DNA of 64,000 nucleotides, taken from contig NZ_RBIM01000001.1 of the NCBI RefSeq assembly GCF_003634045.1, positions 62,001 to 126,000 on the forward strand, given 5' to 3'. Below the pieces are notes generated by a model, which saw only the letters and a list, made by a program, of their open reading frames with translations, had not been told where the DNA came from and searched no databases. This document shows, in pieces, positions 1 through 8,496 of this stretch. The translations under genes and the position numbers were made by a program. The first letter of the stretch is position 1. Each line of letters starts with the position of its first letter. Source of the stretch: Maricaulis maris (GTDB lineage Bacteria; Pseudomonadota; Alphaproteobacteria; Caulobacterales; Maricaulaceae).

Positions 1-323
1 GGAGCGTGGGCGTGACCTGCCATGCCAGCCGTCACCTGGCGATGGTCGCGGGTGAGGCAGGGGCGGATTATGTCGCGTTCGGTGCCTTTTATCCGACCGC
101 GACCAAGGCAACCGACCATGTCGCGACGCCGGACATCCTGACCTGGTGGGTGGAATTGTTTGAGCTGCCCTGTGTCGCCATTGGCGGCATCACCGCCGAC
201 AACGCCGCGCCGCTGATAGCGGCCGGCGCCGACTTCCTCGCCGTCTCGGCCGGCATCTGGGCGCACCCGGACGGGCCGGCGGCGGCCGTCAGGGCCTTTG
301 CGGCGCTGACCGGCGAGGCCTGA
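1..323 (+). CDS. thiE: Thiamine-phosphate synthase, C-terminal part (cut by window edge)
   Basis: This is the C-terminal half of a ThiE-type TIM barrel, open at the left edge of the window. ThiE joins HMP-pyrophosphate to thiazole phosphate in the cytoplasm to give thiamine phosphate. Visible family signatures are [10 protein letters not shown] near the visible start, [13 protein letters not shown], and the phosphate-binding loops AIGGITADN and FLAVSAGIW near the end. A GTG at 6 lies in frame, but the barrel clearly continues upstream, so it is not the real start. A Sel1-repeat gene follows after about 90 bases. The family call is firm. Confidence 0.88.
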   Translation, partial: SVGVTCHASRHLAMVAGEAGADYVAFGAFYPTATKATDHVATPDILTWWVELFELPCVAIGGITADNAAPLIAAGADFLAVSAGIWAHPDGPAAAVRAFAALTGEA

Positions 324-416
324 CGGGATGATCGCGGCCGGCCGCCGGATTACATTTCACCCAGCAAACGCAGTGCAGGCTTGACGGTGCCGCAATCGAC
401 GCGCTCTAGAAGGGGC

Positions 417-1628
417 ATGATCGCTTCCAACCACACCGCCCTTCTTGCCGCGCTCACCATCAGCGCCTCCCTGTTGCTTGCCGCCGTGCCAGCCCACGCC
501 CAGGACGTGGTCGCGCCGGAGCCGGTGCTTACCGAAGACGCGCCGACCGAAGACACGTCGCCCGCGATGGTCTTCCCGCGCGAACTCATCCTGTTGCCCG
601 AAGACGTCCAGAGTGCTGCGGTCGAGGGGCTGGAAGCGGACAACGCTGAAATTCCTTCCGGAATGGGCGGCGCCGAGGCGGCTTGGTATCGGGCCCAGAT
701 TGCCTATCTCGGTGAAGACTGGGCCTCGGCCCGCAATTATGCCGCGACCGCGGCTGCCGGCGGCATTGTCGATGCCGCGCTTCTTTCGGGCATCATGACG
801 CGCAATGGCGAGGGTGGCCCGGTTGATCTGACGGCGGCCGCGCGCTGGTTCACACGTGCCGCGGACCGCGACGATCCGGTCGCGCTCTATAATCTCGGGC
901 AACTGGCGGCGCTCGGGGATGAGTCGCTGGCGCTTGGTCAGCCTGAGCCCTGGTTCGAGCGCGCCGCCCGGGCCGGTCATATCCCGGCCATGGTTGCGCA
1001 TGCGGTGACGCTGAAAAACTCGCCCGTGCCCCAGGACGCCATCGCCGCCCGCGAGTGGGCTGGCCGCGCCGCCCAGCAGGGCTCGGCGGAAGGCATGTAC
1101 CAGCTCGCCCAATTGCTCGACGAGGGTTTGGGCGGTGCGCGTGACGCGGCGGGCGCCCGGGTCTGGTATGAACGTGCCGCCAATCAGCGCCACGCCGAAG
1201 CCGCCTTCCAGGCTGGCATGATGTGGGTCGACGGCGAGGGCGGGGCGCAGGATGATGTGACCGGCCGGAACTGGATGCGCATCGCCGCCGAAAGTGGTTA
1301 CGCGCCAGCCCAGGGCCAATACGGTCTGATGATGTATCAGGGTCGCGGCGGCGATACGGATCCGGAATTGGCCGCCTACTGGTTTTCGCGCGGCGCCCGT
1401 GGCGGTGATGCCGAGAGCCAATTCCTCTACGCATTCGTGTTGGCGCGCGGCGAGGGCGTGTCACAGGATCTTGAGCTGGCCTATCGCTGGTCCTTGCTGG
1501 CGGCGACTGATCATCTCGGCGCGCCGGTGCATGATCGTGACCGCGACCGGCTCGAGGCCGGGCTGGCAAGCGCCCTGCCACCGGATGTCCGCCAGCGGAT
1601 ACGGGCTGAATTCGACGCGCTGCGCTGA
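417..1628 (+). CDS. Secreted Sel1-like (SLR/TPR) repeat protein
   Basis: A protein of about 403 residues with an N-terminal signal peptide (hydrophobic core TALLAALTISASLLLAAV, likely cleavage after AHA). It then carries a run of about seven Sel1-like repeats of 36-38 residues, for example AARWFTRAADRDDPVALYNLGQLA and AARVWYERAANQRHAEAAFQAGMMW. Such solenoids are protein-protein scaffolds; the location is periplasmic by inference. An in-frame TTG lies upstream at 381, but ATG 417 gives a clean signal peptide and has an AGAAGGGG purine run just before it. The partner is unknown. It precedes efp with a 138-base gap. Confidence 0.85.
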   Translation: MIASNHTALLAALTISASLLLAAVPAHAQDVVAPEPVLTEDAPTEDTSPAMVFPRELILLPEDVQSAAVEGLEADNAEIPSGMGGAEAAWYRAQIAYLGEDWASARNYAATAAAGGIVDAALLSGIMTRNGEGGPVDLTAAARWFTRAADRDDPVALYNLGQLAALGDESLALGQPEPWFERAARAGHIPAMVAHAVTLKNSPVPQDAIAAREWAGRAAQQGSAEGMYQLAQLLDEGLGGARDAAGARVWYERAANQRHAEAAFQAGMMWVDGEGGAQDDVTGRNWMRIAAESGYAPAQGQYGLMMYQGRGGDTDPELAAYWFSRGARGGDAESQFLYAFVLARGEGVSQDLELAYRWSLLAATDHLGAPVHDRDRDRLEAGLASALPPDVRQRIRAEFDALR

Positions 1629-1766
1629 CGGTTTGGCGCGCCCCGGCGTCGGGCCGGTGCCGCGCGGCTTGCCGTTCCGCATGCCCGCTGATAGGAGAGC
1701 GCCACTTTGCGGCGCGCGCGCGCCGACGCGAAATATGGGCCGCATTGGCGCGGCAACAGGTGAGTT

Positions 1767-2333
1767 ATGAAAATCAACGGTAACGAAATCCGCCCCGGCA
1801 ATGTCCTGATGCACCAGGATACGCTGTGGGTCGCGGTCAAGACGGATCACGTCAAGCCGGGCAAGGGCGGCGCTTTCGCCCAGGTCGAGCTGAAAAACCT
1901 CCTCGACGGTCGCAAGCTCAACGAACGCTTCCGCGCCGCCGACAAGGTCGAGCGCGTGCGCCTTGAGCAGAAGGATCACACCTTCCTGTTCGCCAGCGAT
2001 GACATGCTGACCTTCATGGATGCCGAAAGCTATGAGCAGATTGAGCTGCAGGCCGATTTCGTCGGCGAGGAACGTGCGGCCTATCTGACCGATGGCATGA
2101 ATGTCGTTGTCGAGTTCCACGAGGAACGGCCGATCGGCATTTCCCTGCCACAGCACGTGACCCTGGAAGTGGCCGATACCGAGCCGGTGGTGAAGGGCCA
2201 GACTGCCGCCAATTCCTACAAGCCGGCCATCCTATCCAATGGCGTGCGCTCCTCGGTTCCGCCCTTCGTTGGCGTTGGCGAGCGCATCATCGTCGCCACC
2301 GAAGACGGCAGCTATGTGAAGCGGGCGGACTGA
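1767..2333 (+). CDS. efp: Elongation factor P
   Basis: A 188-residue protein covering the full EF-P length: an N-terminal KOW-like domain and two OB domains. EF-P binds between the P and E sites of the ribosome and relieves stalling at polyproline stretches. The loop that carries the modified lysine reads KPGKGGAF, with Lys33 at the tip. The C-terminal signature [12 protein letters not shown] is typical. The start ATG at 1767 has an ACAGGTGAG ribosome site. suhB begins 5 bases after the stop, so the two are probably cotranscribed. No epm modification genes are visible nearby. Confidence 0.97.
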   Translation: MKINGNEIRPGNVLMHQDTLWVAVKTDHVKPGKGGAFAQVELKNLLDGRKLNERFRAADKVERVRLEQKDHTFLFASDDMLTFMDAESYEQIELQADFVGEERAAYLTDGMNVVVEFHEERPIGISLPQHVTLEVADTEPVVKGQTAANSYKPAILSNGVRSSVPPFVGVGERIIVATEDGSYVKRAD

Positions 2334-2337
2334 TATC

Positions 2338-3135
2338 ATGGGTACGCTGTCTCCGCTCCTCACTGTCATGACCGATGTCGCCGCCCGCGCCGGCCGTTCG
2401 CTCAATCGCGATTTTCGCGACATCGAGCACCTGCAGGTCTCGCGCAAGGGTCCGGCCGATTTCGTCTCGGTCGCCGATCACAAGGCCGAGGACATCATCT
2501 ATGACCGTCTGAGCCAGGCCCGTCCGGGTTATGGCTTCCTGATGGAGGAACGCGGGATTGTTGAAGGCAGCGACAAGTCGCACCGCTGGATCGTCGATCC
2601 GCTCGACGGCACGCTGAACTTCCTGCACGGCATGCCGCACTTTTCGGTCTCGATCGCGCTCGAGCGCGAGGGCGAGCTGGTTGCTGGTGTGGTCTACAAT
2701 CCGGCCACCGACGAGATGTTCCACGCTGAAAAGGGCCGCGGTGCCTGGTTGGCCGACCGCCGTCTGCGGGTTGCCGAGCGCAAGCATTTCGACGAAGCCG
2801 TCATCGCCACCGGCACGCCCTATATCGGCAAGCCGGGCCAGGCACGTTTCCTCAAGGAACTCCACCAGATCATGCCGCATTGCGCCGGCATTCGCCGCAT
2901 GGGTTCTGCCGCCCTCGACCTCGCCTGGGTCGCTGCCGGTCGCTATGACGGCTTCTGGGAGCGCGGCCTGAAATCCTGGGACATCGCCGCCGGCATCATC
3001 CTGGTCCGCGAAGCCGGTGGTTTCGTCGCCGAAGCCGATGGTGCGGAAAACCTGCTGGAAACCGGTAATATCGCTGCCGGCAACGAGCCCATGCTGGCCG
3101 AGGTGGTCGAGCGTCTGAAGAAGGCCGCCGCCTAG
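2338..3135 (+). CDS. suhB: Inositol-1-monophosphatase family protein
   Basis: A 265-residue IMPase/SuhB protein that hydrolyses inositol monophosphates in a Mg-dependent reaction. In enterobacteria SuhB also acts in rRNA antitermination; that role here is only inference. Metal-site motifs are intact: MEERG (about 69-73), DPLDGT (87-92) and SWDIAAG with Asp215. It directly follows efp. The length is normal for the family and no anomaly is seen. Confidence 0.93.
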   Translation: MGTLSPLLTVMTDVAARAGRSLNRDFRDIEHLQVSRKGPADFVSVADHKAEDIIYDRLSQARPGYGFLMEERGIVEGSDKSHRWIVDPLDGTLNFLHGMPHFSVSIALEREGELVAGVVYNPATDEMFHAEKGRGAWLADRRLRVAERKHFDEAVIATGTPYIGKPGQARFLKELHQIMPHCAGIRRMGSAALDLAWVAAGRYDGFWERGLKSWDIAAGIILVREAGGFVAEADGAENLLETGNIAAGNEPMLAEVVERLKKAAA

Positions 3136-3252
3136 CCAGCCGGACCCATTTTCGAAGCGGCGTCCCGCTTGGGGCATCTTTTCGGGAGAATATGGCCTAG
3201 CCTGCAATCATGACGTGCCGTTTCGGGCGTCGGCAAGGCAGGGGGGCTCGCT

Positions 3253-4011
3253 ATGGGCCGGGCTATCGGGTTTGTATTCGGCATTGCCGTCTACGCATTC
3301 TTCTTCGTTGTATTCCTCTATTCGATCGGGTTTGTCGGCAATCTTCTCGTGCCGAAAACCATCGATTCCGGTGTGGCCGGGCCGGTCGTGACGGCCATTA
3401 TCGTCAATCTGGCATTGTTGAGCCTGTTCGCCGTGCAGCACAGCGTCATGGCGCGTCCGGCCTTCAAGGCGGCCTGGACCCGACTTGTGCCGACCTATCT
3501 GGAACGCACGATTTACGTGCTGCTGTCCTCGATCGCTCTCGCCTTGATCTATGCCTTCTGGCAGCCGATTCCGGGCCTGGTCTGGTCGGTGCCCGAGGGG
3601 CTGGCGACCTATGCGGTGCAGGCCCTGTTCTGGTCCGGCTGGCTGATCGTGCTGATCTCGACCTTCCTGATCAGCCATTTCGACCTGTTCGGCCTGAGCC
3701 AGATCTACGCCAATCTGCGGCGGCGCCCCTTCAAGGGCGCCCCCTTCCGCAAACACCTGTTCTACCGTCTGGTGCGGCATCCGATGATGACCGGTTTCAT
3801 GATCGCCTTCTGGGCGGCGCCGGTGATGACGCTGGGCCATCTCCTCTTCGCGGTCGTCACGACGGCCTACATGATCATCGCGGTCTATCGTTTTGAGGAA
3901 AAGGATCTGATCGCCGAAATTGGTGATGACTATCTGGATTATCGCAAGGAAGCCGGTGCCTTTCTCCCCAAGATTGGGCGAAAGGATTCCCTGGCCCAGC
4001 CTGGGGAGTAG
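3253..4011 (+). CDS. mddA: Probable methanethiol S-methyltransferase, membrane bound
   Basis: A 252-residue membrane protein with about five or six hydrophobic segments and the NnrU/isoprenylcysteine-methyltransferase architecture. The blocks VQHSVMARPAFK and YLERTIYVLLSS, and the C-terminal LVRHPMMTGFMIAFW followed by RFEEKDLIAEIGDDYLDYRKE, resemble MddA. MddA uses SAM to methylate methanethiol to dimethyl sulfide. The start ATG follows a GGGGG run. A strong bidirectional hairpin ends this unit and the convergent azoR. An ordinary NnrU/ICMT relative with another substrate is the alternative. Confidence 0.75.
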   Translation: MGRAIGFVFGIAVYAFFFVVFLYSIGFVGNLLVPKTIDSGVAGPVVTAIIVNLALLSLFAVQHSVMARPAFKAAWTRLVPTYLERTIYVLLSSIALALIYAFWQPIPGLVWSVPEGLATYAVQALFWSGWLIVLISTFLISHFDLFGLSQIYANLRRRPFKGAPFRKHLFYRLVRHPMMTGFMIAFWAAPVMTLGHLLFAVVTTAYMIIAVYRFEEKDLIAEIGDDYLDYRKEAGAFLPKIGRKDSLAQPGE

Positions 4012-4013
4012 GC

Positions 4014-4048
4014 GCTTGGCGCCGGCCAGATCCTGGCCGGCGCCAAGC
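4014..4048. terminator. Bidirectional hairpin between mddA-like gene and azoR
   Basis: A perfect 16-bp GC-rich stem (4014-4029 with 4033-4048) and a 3-base loop lie just after the mddA-like stop and next to the azoR stop. There is no long T run on either side, so it may work as a shared hairpin for two converging transcripts rather than a textbook terminator. Confidence 0.7.
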
Positions 4049-4051
4049 CGT

Positions 4052-4660
4052 CTAGGCCGCCAGACGCTCGATCGCTTCACCGGCCGCAGCAAGCTTTTCG
4101 TCGGCGCCCTGGCCGAGCTGGTCGGCGGCGATGATTTCGACATCGTGGATGCCGATGAAGCCGAGTACGTGTTTCATGTAGTTGGTGGCGAAATCGATCT
4201 CGCTGCCGACCCGGGTACCGCCGGAGGCGACGACCAGGATGGCGCGCTTGCCCGTCAGCAGGCCGACCGGACCGGTCTCGGTGTATTTGAAGGTGACGCG
4301 GGCGCGGGCGATGAGGTCGATCCAGGCCTTCAGCGCGGCAGGAATTCCGAAATTATAGACCGGCGTGGCGATGACCAGCGTGTCGGCGGCCTGAAGTTCG
4401 GCGACCAGTGCATCGGAGCGGGCGAGCACGGCCTTCTGGGCGTCGCTGCGAGCGTCCGCATCCGTGAAATTGGCACCGATCCAAGCCTCGTCGATATAGG
4501 CTGGCGGATTATCGGCCAAGTCGCGGCGGGTGATGCGGACCGCAGTGTCGCCAGAGGACAGGCGATCGACCAGCGTCTCGGTAAGCTGGCGCGTTACCGA
4601 GCCGTCATGGCGCATGCTGGCATCAACGCGAAGGATGTGGCGGGTGGCTGGATTGGTCAT
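4052..4660 (-). CDS. azoR: FMN-dependent NADH-azoreductase / quinone reductase
   Basis: A flavodoxin-like AzoR of about 202 residues that reduces quinones and azo compounds with NADH, cytoplasmic. Family blocks are HILRVDASMRHDGSVTRQL at the N-terminus (FMN phosphate site), the flavin loop TPVYNFGIPAALKAWID, and VVASGGTRVGSEIDFATNYMKHVLGFIG. An ATG at 4672 is also in frame, but a GGAG ribosome site 8 bases before the ATG at 4660 favours the shorter form. It stands alone, convergent with the gene to the left. Confidence 0.92.
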   Translation of the reverse strand: MTNPATRHILRVDASMRHDGSVTRQLTETLVDRLSSGDTAVRITRRDLADNPPAYIDEAWIGANFTDADARSDAQKAVLARSDALVAELQAADTLVIATPVYNFGIPAALKAWIDLIARARVTFKYTETGPVGLLTGKRAILVVASGGTRVGSEIDFATNYMKHVLGFIGIHDVEIIAADQLGQGADEKLAAAGEAIERLAA

Positions 4661-4920
4661 GGCAAACTCCATCAGCAGGCAGTGGCAACGGGCGGTGGGC
4701 GTGTGGCCCTGAATTCGATGCTCGGAAGATGGCTATCGCTCCACCCGCGAAAAACCACCGATCTGGCGACTTATTGTTTCCGCTTTGGACATAAACCCGC
4801 CATGCCAGTGGTTATGAAATAGCGGCATCCGCGATTAGTTCGCACCAGCCCTTTGACCTCGCCTCCAAATTGTCCCAATCCGGGGGGTAGGAAAGACGGC
4901 GGCTTTTACGAGGGGTCAGC

Positions 4921-5913
4921 ATGCCCGTTCTCAATTCCGATCAGGATATGTCCCAGGCACCCAGCGTCCGGTTCACCGGGCCGTGGCGTTACATCATCTG
5001 GATGGCACTGTTCACGGCCGTGGTTGCGGCGCTTGGCATCTTCCTGATCGAACCACTGGAAGAGGCCTTCCGGGCCAATCCGGCGATCAATGGTCTCATT
5101 CTGGGCGTGCTGGTGATCGGTGTGCTCTACACCTTTGCCCAGGCGCTGGGCATCGGTCCGGCGGCGCGCTGGTTGATCCGCTTCCGCTCGGCAGAAGATC
5201 CGGCCAGCTTGCCCAGCCCGCCGGCCCTGATCGCGCCGATGGCCTCGATGATCTCGCAGGCCGATGGCCGTGTCTCGCTGTCGGCGGGCTCGGTGCGCAC
5301 CGTGCTCGACTCGGTTGGCGCGCGGATGTCGGAAGCCGGCGCCTTCACTCGCTATTTTGGCCGTCTTCTGATCTTTCTCGGCTTGCTCGGCACTTTTTGG
5401 GGACTGCTATCGGTTGTTTCAGATGTCGGTGAGGCGGTCCGTGCCGTCACCGAAAGCTCGACCGGTGGTGAAGCCGATGTGATGCGGCTGATGTCGGCGA
5501 TCGAGGACCCGATCCAGGGCATGGGCACTGCCTTTGCCTCCTCGCTCTTCGGTCTGGCCGGCTCGCTGGTCATCGGCTTCCTCGACCTGCAGGCCAGCCG
5601 CGCCCAGAACCGGTTCTACAACGAGATCGAGGAATGGCTGTCGTCGATTTCGCGGCTTGCCGCCGCCGGCCCGGCAACGGGTGATGATGGCGAGGTCTCG
5701 TCCGCCTATGTCGGCGCCCTGCTGCAACAGACCGCCGAGACGCTCGACCGTCTGTCCCACACGCTGGAGCGCAATGCCCGCCAGATGGACACCACGCTGC
5801 AGCGTTTTGCTGAGGACAGCCGGGCCAGCCAGGAAGAGTCGATGCGCGCCCTGCGTGACGAGATCCGGGTGCTGATCCGGGCCCTGCAATCGCGGGAGCG
5901 GGGAGGGGAATAG
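4921..5913 (+). CDS. MotA/TolQ/ExbB-type proton channel protein (non-flagellar)
   Basis: A 330-residue protein with hydrophobic segments near residues 20-45 and 55-80, then a MotA/ExbB core with membrane helices around 140-165 (LLIFLGLLGTFWGLLSVV) and 200-225 (GTAFASSLFGLAGSLVIGF). A charged coiled C-terminal tail (MDTTLQRFAEDSRASQEE) follows. It should form an inner-membrane proton channel with the downstream OmpA-domain protein, whose gene begins 4 bases later. The start has a GAGGGG ribosome site. The pair resembles Zorya ZorA/ZorB in outline, but no ZorC/D/E gene is present. I treat it as an alphaproteobacterial envelope motor of unknown job. Confidence 0.85.
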   Translation: MPVLNSDQDMSQAPSVRFTGPWRYIIWMALFTAVVAALGIFLIEPLEEAFRANPAINGLILGVLVIGVLYTFAQALGIGPAARWLIRFRSAEDPASLPSPPALIAPMASMISQADGRVSLSAGSVRTVLDSVGARMSEAGAFTRYFGRLLIFLGLLGTFWGLLSVVSDVGEAVRAVTESSTGGEADVMRLMSAIEDPIQGMGTAFASSLFGLAGSLVIGFLDLQASRAQNRFYNEIEEWLSSISRLAAAGPATGDDGEVSSAYVGALLQQTAETLDRLSHTLERNARQMDTTLQRFAEDSRASQEESMRALRDEIRVLIRALQSRERGGE

Positions 5914-5916
5914 GCC

Positions 5917-6906
5917 ATGGCCTCGCCGCGTTTCGCGCGTTTCCAGGAAGCCGATAATGGCGATCACTGGCCGGGCTTTGTCGATGCCCTGGCCACGCTC
6001 TTGCTGGTCATTGTCTTCCTGCTGTCGATCTTTGTCGCTGGCCAGTTTGCCCTGTCGCGCGCCCTGACCGGGCGCGACGAACAGCTGGCTGCCCTCAACG
6101 CCCAGCTCGCCCAGCTGGCCGACGAGCTGGCCCTGACCCAGGCGGAAAACACCGAGCTCGAACTGCGCGTCTCCGGACTGGAGACTGAGCGCGATGCGCT
6201 GAGCGATGCGCTGGCGATGGCTGGCACCCAGACGGCGGCGCTGCAGGCCGAGCTCGATGCCGAGCGTGAACTGTCCGAAGAGAGCCGCCGCGCCCTGATG
6301 ATGCTCAACCTGCAGATCCAGGCCCTGCGCGACCAGATCGCCACGCTCAATGCCGCCTTGGACGCTGCCGAACAGCGCGCCGAGGAGGCTGAGGCCCAGG
6401 TCATCAATCTCGGTGAACGCCTCAATGCGGCCCTGGCCGAGCGCGCCGCCGAGCTGGCCGTCTACCGCTCCGACTTCTTCGGTCGCCTGCGCGCCATTCT
6501 CGGAAACCGCACCGGCGTACGCATTGTCGGTGACCGTTTCGTGTTCGAAACGGATGTCCTTTTCCCGTCCGGCTCGGCCGCCTTGTCAAATGAGGGCCGC
6601 GAAAGCCTGCGCCCGATTGCCGATGCGATCATCCAGCTGACCGACGAAATCCCGGCCGACCTGGAATGGGTGATCCGCATTGACGGCCACACAGACCCGG
6701 TCCCGATCCGCACCACCTACCCCTCCAACTGGCACCTCTCCGCCGCCCGCGCCATCTCGGTGGTCAACTGGATGGAGCAATTGGGCGTCCCGTCGGACCG
6801 CCTGGTCGCCGCCGGTTTTGGTGAGCACTATCCGATTGTCGAGGGACGGAGCGCGGAGGCCAACCAGCGCAATCGGCGGATCGAGTTGAAGCTGACGTCG
6901 CGCTAG
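5917..6906 (+). CDS. MotB-like membrane protein with OmpA peptidoglycan-binding domain
   Basis: A 329-residue protein with one N-terminal membrane helix (about 20-45) that contains Asp23 in FVDALATLLLV, the position of the proton-carrying Asp in MotB. A long Ala/Glu-rich coiled coil (about 50-170) and a C-terminal OmpA-like domain follow. Peptidoglycan-binding motifs are IRIDGHTDPVPI and NWHLSAARAISVVNWM. It is coupled to the MotA-like gene, with a GGAGGGGAA ribosome site overlapping that gene's end. The two probably build a stator-like channel fixed to the cell wall. No flagellar genes are near. Confidence 0.87.
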   Translation: MASPRFARFQEADNGDHWPGFVDALATLLLVIVFLLSIFVAGQFALSRALTGRDEQLAALNAQLAQLADELALTQAENTELELRVSGLETERDALSDALAMAGTQTAALQAELDAERELSEESRRALMMLNLQIQALRDQIATLNAALDAAEQRAEEAEAQVINLGERLNAALAERAAELAVYRSDFFGRLRAILGNRTGVRIVGDRFVFETDVLFPSGSAALSNEGRESLRPIADAIIQLTDEIPADLEWVIRIDGHTDPVPIRTTYPSNWHLSAARAISVVNWMEQLGVPSDRLVAAGFGEHYPIVEGRSAEANQRNRRIELKLTSR

Positions 6907-7088
6907 GGAGGGGCGCACTGGAATGTGAAGTGTCACGCTGTCGAATGACCACGACACCCTCAACGCCCTTGCTTAGTATTATCCCGCTCGGGGTTGAACC
7001 AGGAACGCCTTGTCACACCGCTGTCGGGGCTGCCCGCCAGTGAAGGCCTATTCCCAAGCTGCGCGGCGAGCCGCGCCGGGAGAGTCGT

Positions 7089-7922
7089 GTGATTGAATGC
7101 GTGGATGTGGATCATGTCTTGATCCTCAGTGAGACCCCGAAAGCGGACCTTGAACTGTTGCAGACGGTGACCGGGTTTCCGGAAGCTTGGCCCTATCGGG
7201 ACTTTGGGGCGATCCAGACCGGAGCCGTCTGGGCTGGAAAGATGGCAATTGAAGTCGCCCGCCTTGATGGTGCGCGCAACATTCCGACCCGCTTGGCAGG
7301 CTTGGCACTGTCGACCAGCCAGGCGCCGTGGGACCTTGCCGAGGCTTTGCGTGCGGCGGATATCAAGCACGTCCCGCCGACCTTTGTCTCTGCTGACCCT
7401 GCCCGGGAGATGGCGTGGACAAATACCGTTGTTGGCGGTGCGCTCGATTCCGAACCGCGGACATTCTGGTTAGGGCGTCGGTTCGGCGGACGACATGGCC
7501 TTTCGCGGTGGCTGGCGCGGGTTGCCGACGGGATGGCGCGATCCCCGCGCGGGTTGCGCAGTCTGAACGCCGTCATCCAGGGGCAGCTGCTCTTCTTCCT
7601 TCATTTTGATCCCGCGGACGAAGCCCAGCGCCGACGCATGCTTGCCAAGGCCGACTTTGCCAGTCGGTTTGGCGGCCTCGACGCGGGCGACTACACAGTT
7701 TCCATTGATCTTGACCTGGCGCCCGATTCCCGGGCTGCGACGACCTGGAAAACGGTCCTCGCAAACCCGCTTTTGCCGGGGCGCTGGCTGTCCCCTGCCG
7801 GCGTGGAGCTGGTCTTTCACCCAGCTGGGGAGACGCAGCTCCGTGGCATTCGGATTGCTGGCTTGTTTCCAGGTGGCGTGGCGCTTCCCGGCGCGCTGGG
7901 CGAGATCATCTCGCTGGTCTAG
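7089..7922 (+). CDS. VOC/glyoxalase-like domain protein, function unknown
   Basis: A 277-residue protein starting at GTG 7089 after a GGGAGAG site. The opening VDHVLILSETPKADLELL resembles the start of vicinal-oxygen-chelate proteins. A second VOC-like half may be formed by VAGGALDS-like and AGVELVFHPAGETQLRGIRI segments, but metal ligands are not obvious. The substrate is unknown. It is the last intact gene before the repeat-rich patch. The call rests on weak pattern resemblance. Confidence 0.6.
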   Translation: MIECVDVDHVLILSETPKADLELLQTVTGFPEAWPYRDFGAIQTGAVWAGKMAIEVARLDGARNIPTRLAGLALSTSQAPWDLAEALRAADIKHVPPTFVSADPAREMAWTNTVVGGALDSEPRTFWLGRRFGGRHGLSRWLARVADGMARSPRGLRSLNAVIQGQLLFFLHFDPADEAQRRRMLAKADFASRFGGLDAGDYTVSIDLDLAPDSRAATTWKTVLANPLLPGRWLSPAGVELVFHPAGETQLRGIRIAGLFPGGVALPGALGEIISLV

Positions 7923-7931
7923 CGCTGTCGG

Positions 7932-8087
7932 CTATTCGTCATCTTCCGGACCGGCGCGTTCGCGCAGATACCAGGGAGCCGGGCCGTAATCGTAGGGCGG
8001 GTAGCTGTAGAGCCAGCGGAGAGCATCAAGCGCCGCAGGGTGGAAAATCGTGACGTGGGTCTCGTCGAAGCTGCGATCGAGATGATG
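7932..8087 (-). pseudogene. 3' remnant of a putative esterase gene, 5' part missing
   Basis: Minus-strand frame of 51 codons ending in TAG at 7932. It reads HHLDRSFDETHVTIF, then HPAALDALRWLYSYPPYDYG and a C-terminal RERAGPEDDE. The FDETH...HPAALDALRWLY stretch looks like the catalytic-His region and last helix of PF00756 (esterase D/IroE-type) hydrolases, where an ET/DH-H motif precedes a final LxxGLRWL helix. There is no start codon. A stop closes the frame at 8088-8090, where intergenic repeat sequence begins. I infer a gene whose 5' part was lost or replaced. The family assignment is tentative; the truncation is clear if the homology holds. Confidence 0.5.
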
Positions 8088-8182
8088 TCATTCCGCCGCG
8101 CCAGCGTTCTTTCACGGGCCGCTCGTCACCCACTCGGTCTCGCCCTGTCGGGCGATCCACCTCGCCTTGTCGGGGTGAGGAC
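8088..8182. repeat. Palindromic intergenic repeat element, left copy
   Basis: Noncoding GC-rich stretch with internal dyads, for example a 5-bp stem at 8141-8145/8150-8154 around TGTC. It has the style of dispersed palindromic elements in alphaproteobacterial intergenic regions. Its left edge coincides with the break in the esterase remnant. Membership of a dispersed family is from memory and cannot be shown from one window. Confidence 0.5.
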
Positions 8183-8241
8183 CTGTGGCAGCCTGCATTA
8201 TGAACTGGAAGGTGGATCCAATCGCGCAACGCGCGGAGGGA

Positions 8242-8373
8242 CCCATACATCCCTTGTCAGCCGGCGGGCCGTATCCGGGTCTTCAGGTCAAGGGCCGCAA
8301 TGCGGCCGCTTCGCGGTTTCACCCTTGAGCTGAAGACCCGGATACGGCTTTCTCTCGGCAAGGGATGTATGGG
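8242..8373. repeat. 132-bp interrupted inverted repeat
   Basis: Three nested perfect arm pairs are visible: 8242-8256 with 8359-8373 (15 bp), 8268-8286 with 8330-8348 (19 bp) and 8288-8294 with 8322-8328 (7 bp). The centre holds a GCGGCCGC palindrome. Transcribed from either strand it would fold into one long hairpin. No ORF of credible composition covers it. It could be a small nonautonomous mobile element, a cruciform-forming repeat or a structured RNA. Confidence 0.8.
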
Positions 8374-8401
8374 CGGGTGTGCGCCGGGGCGCGCCATCCG
8401 G

Positions 8402-8496
8402 CTCACGTGTTCTCCGTTTTCTTCCCCATTACATGGGGAAGTGGGCCGATGCGGAGCATCGGGCCGATGGGGCCGAGCGAAGCGAGGAGGCCGCAC
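8402..8496. repeat. Palindromic intergenic repeat element, right copy
   Basis: Contains two adjacent hairpins: 8421-8428 with 8434-8441 (8 bp) and 8446-8452 with 8456-8462 (7 bp). It fills the space up to the ccdB stop. Together with 8088-8182 it brackets the 132-bp inverted repeat. I see no gene in it. Confidence 0.5.

Noticed and set aside
4921-6906. Zorya-type anti-phage system (ZorAB-like proteins).
   Set aside because: Only the two channel genes are present; no ZorC, ZorD helicase or ZorE nuclease lies on either side, and the flanks are housekeeping genes.
8257-8496. Possible small ORF on the minus strand across the repeats.
   Set aside because: Its translation (Arg/Pro/His-rich, with PTSPCNGEE) is typical of translated palindromic intergenic repeats, and the DNA is better explained as an inverted repeat.
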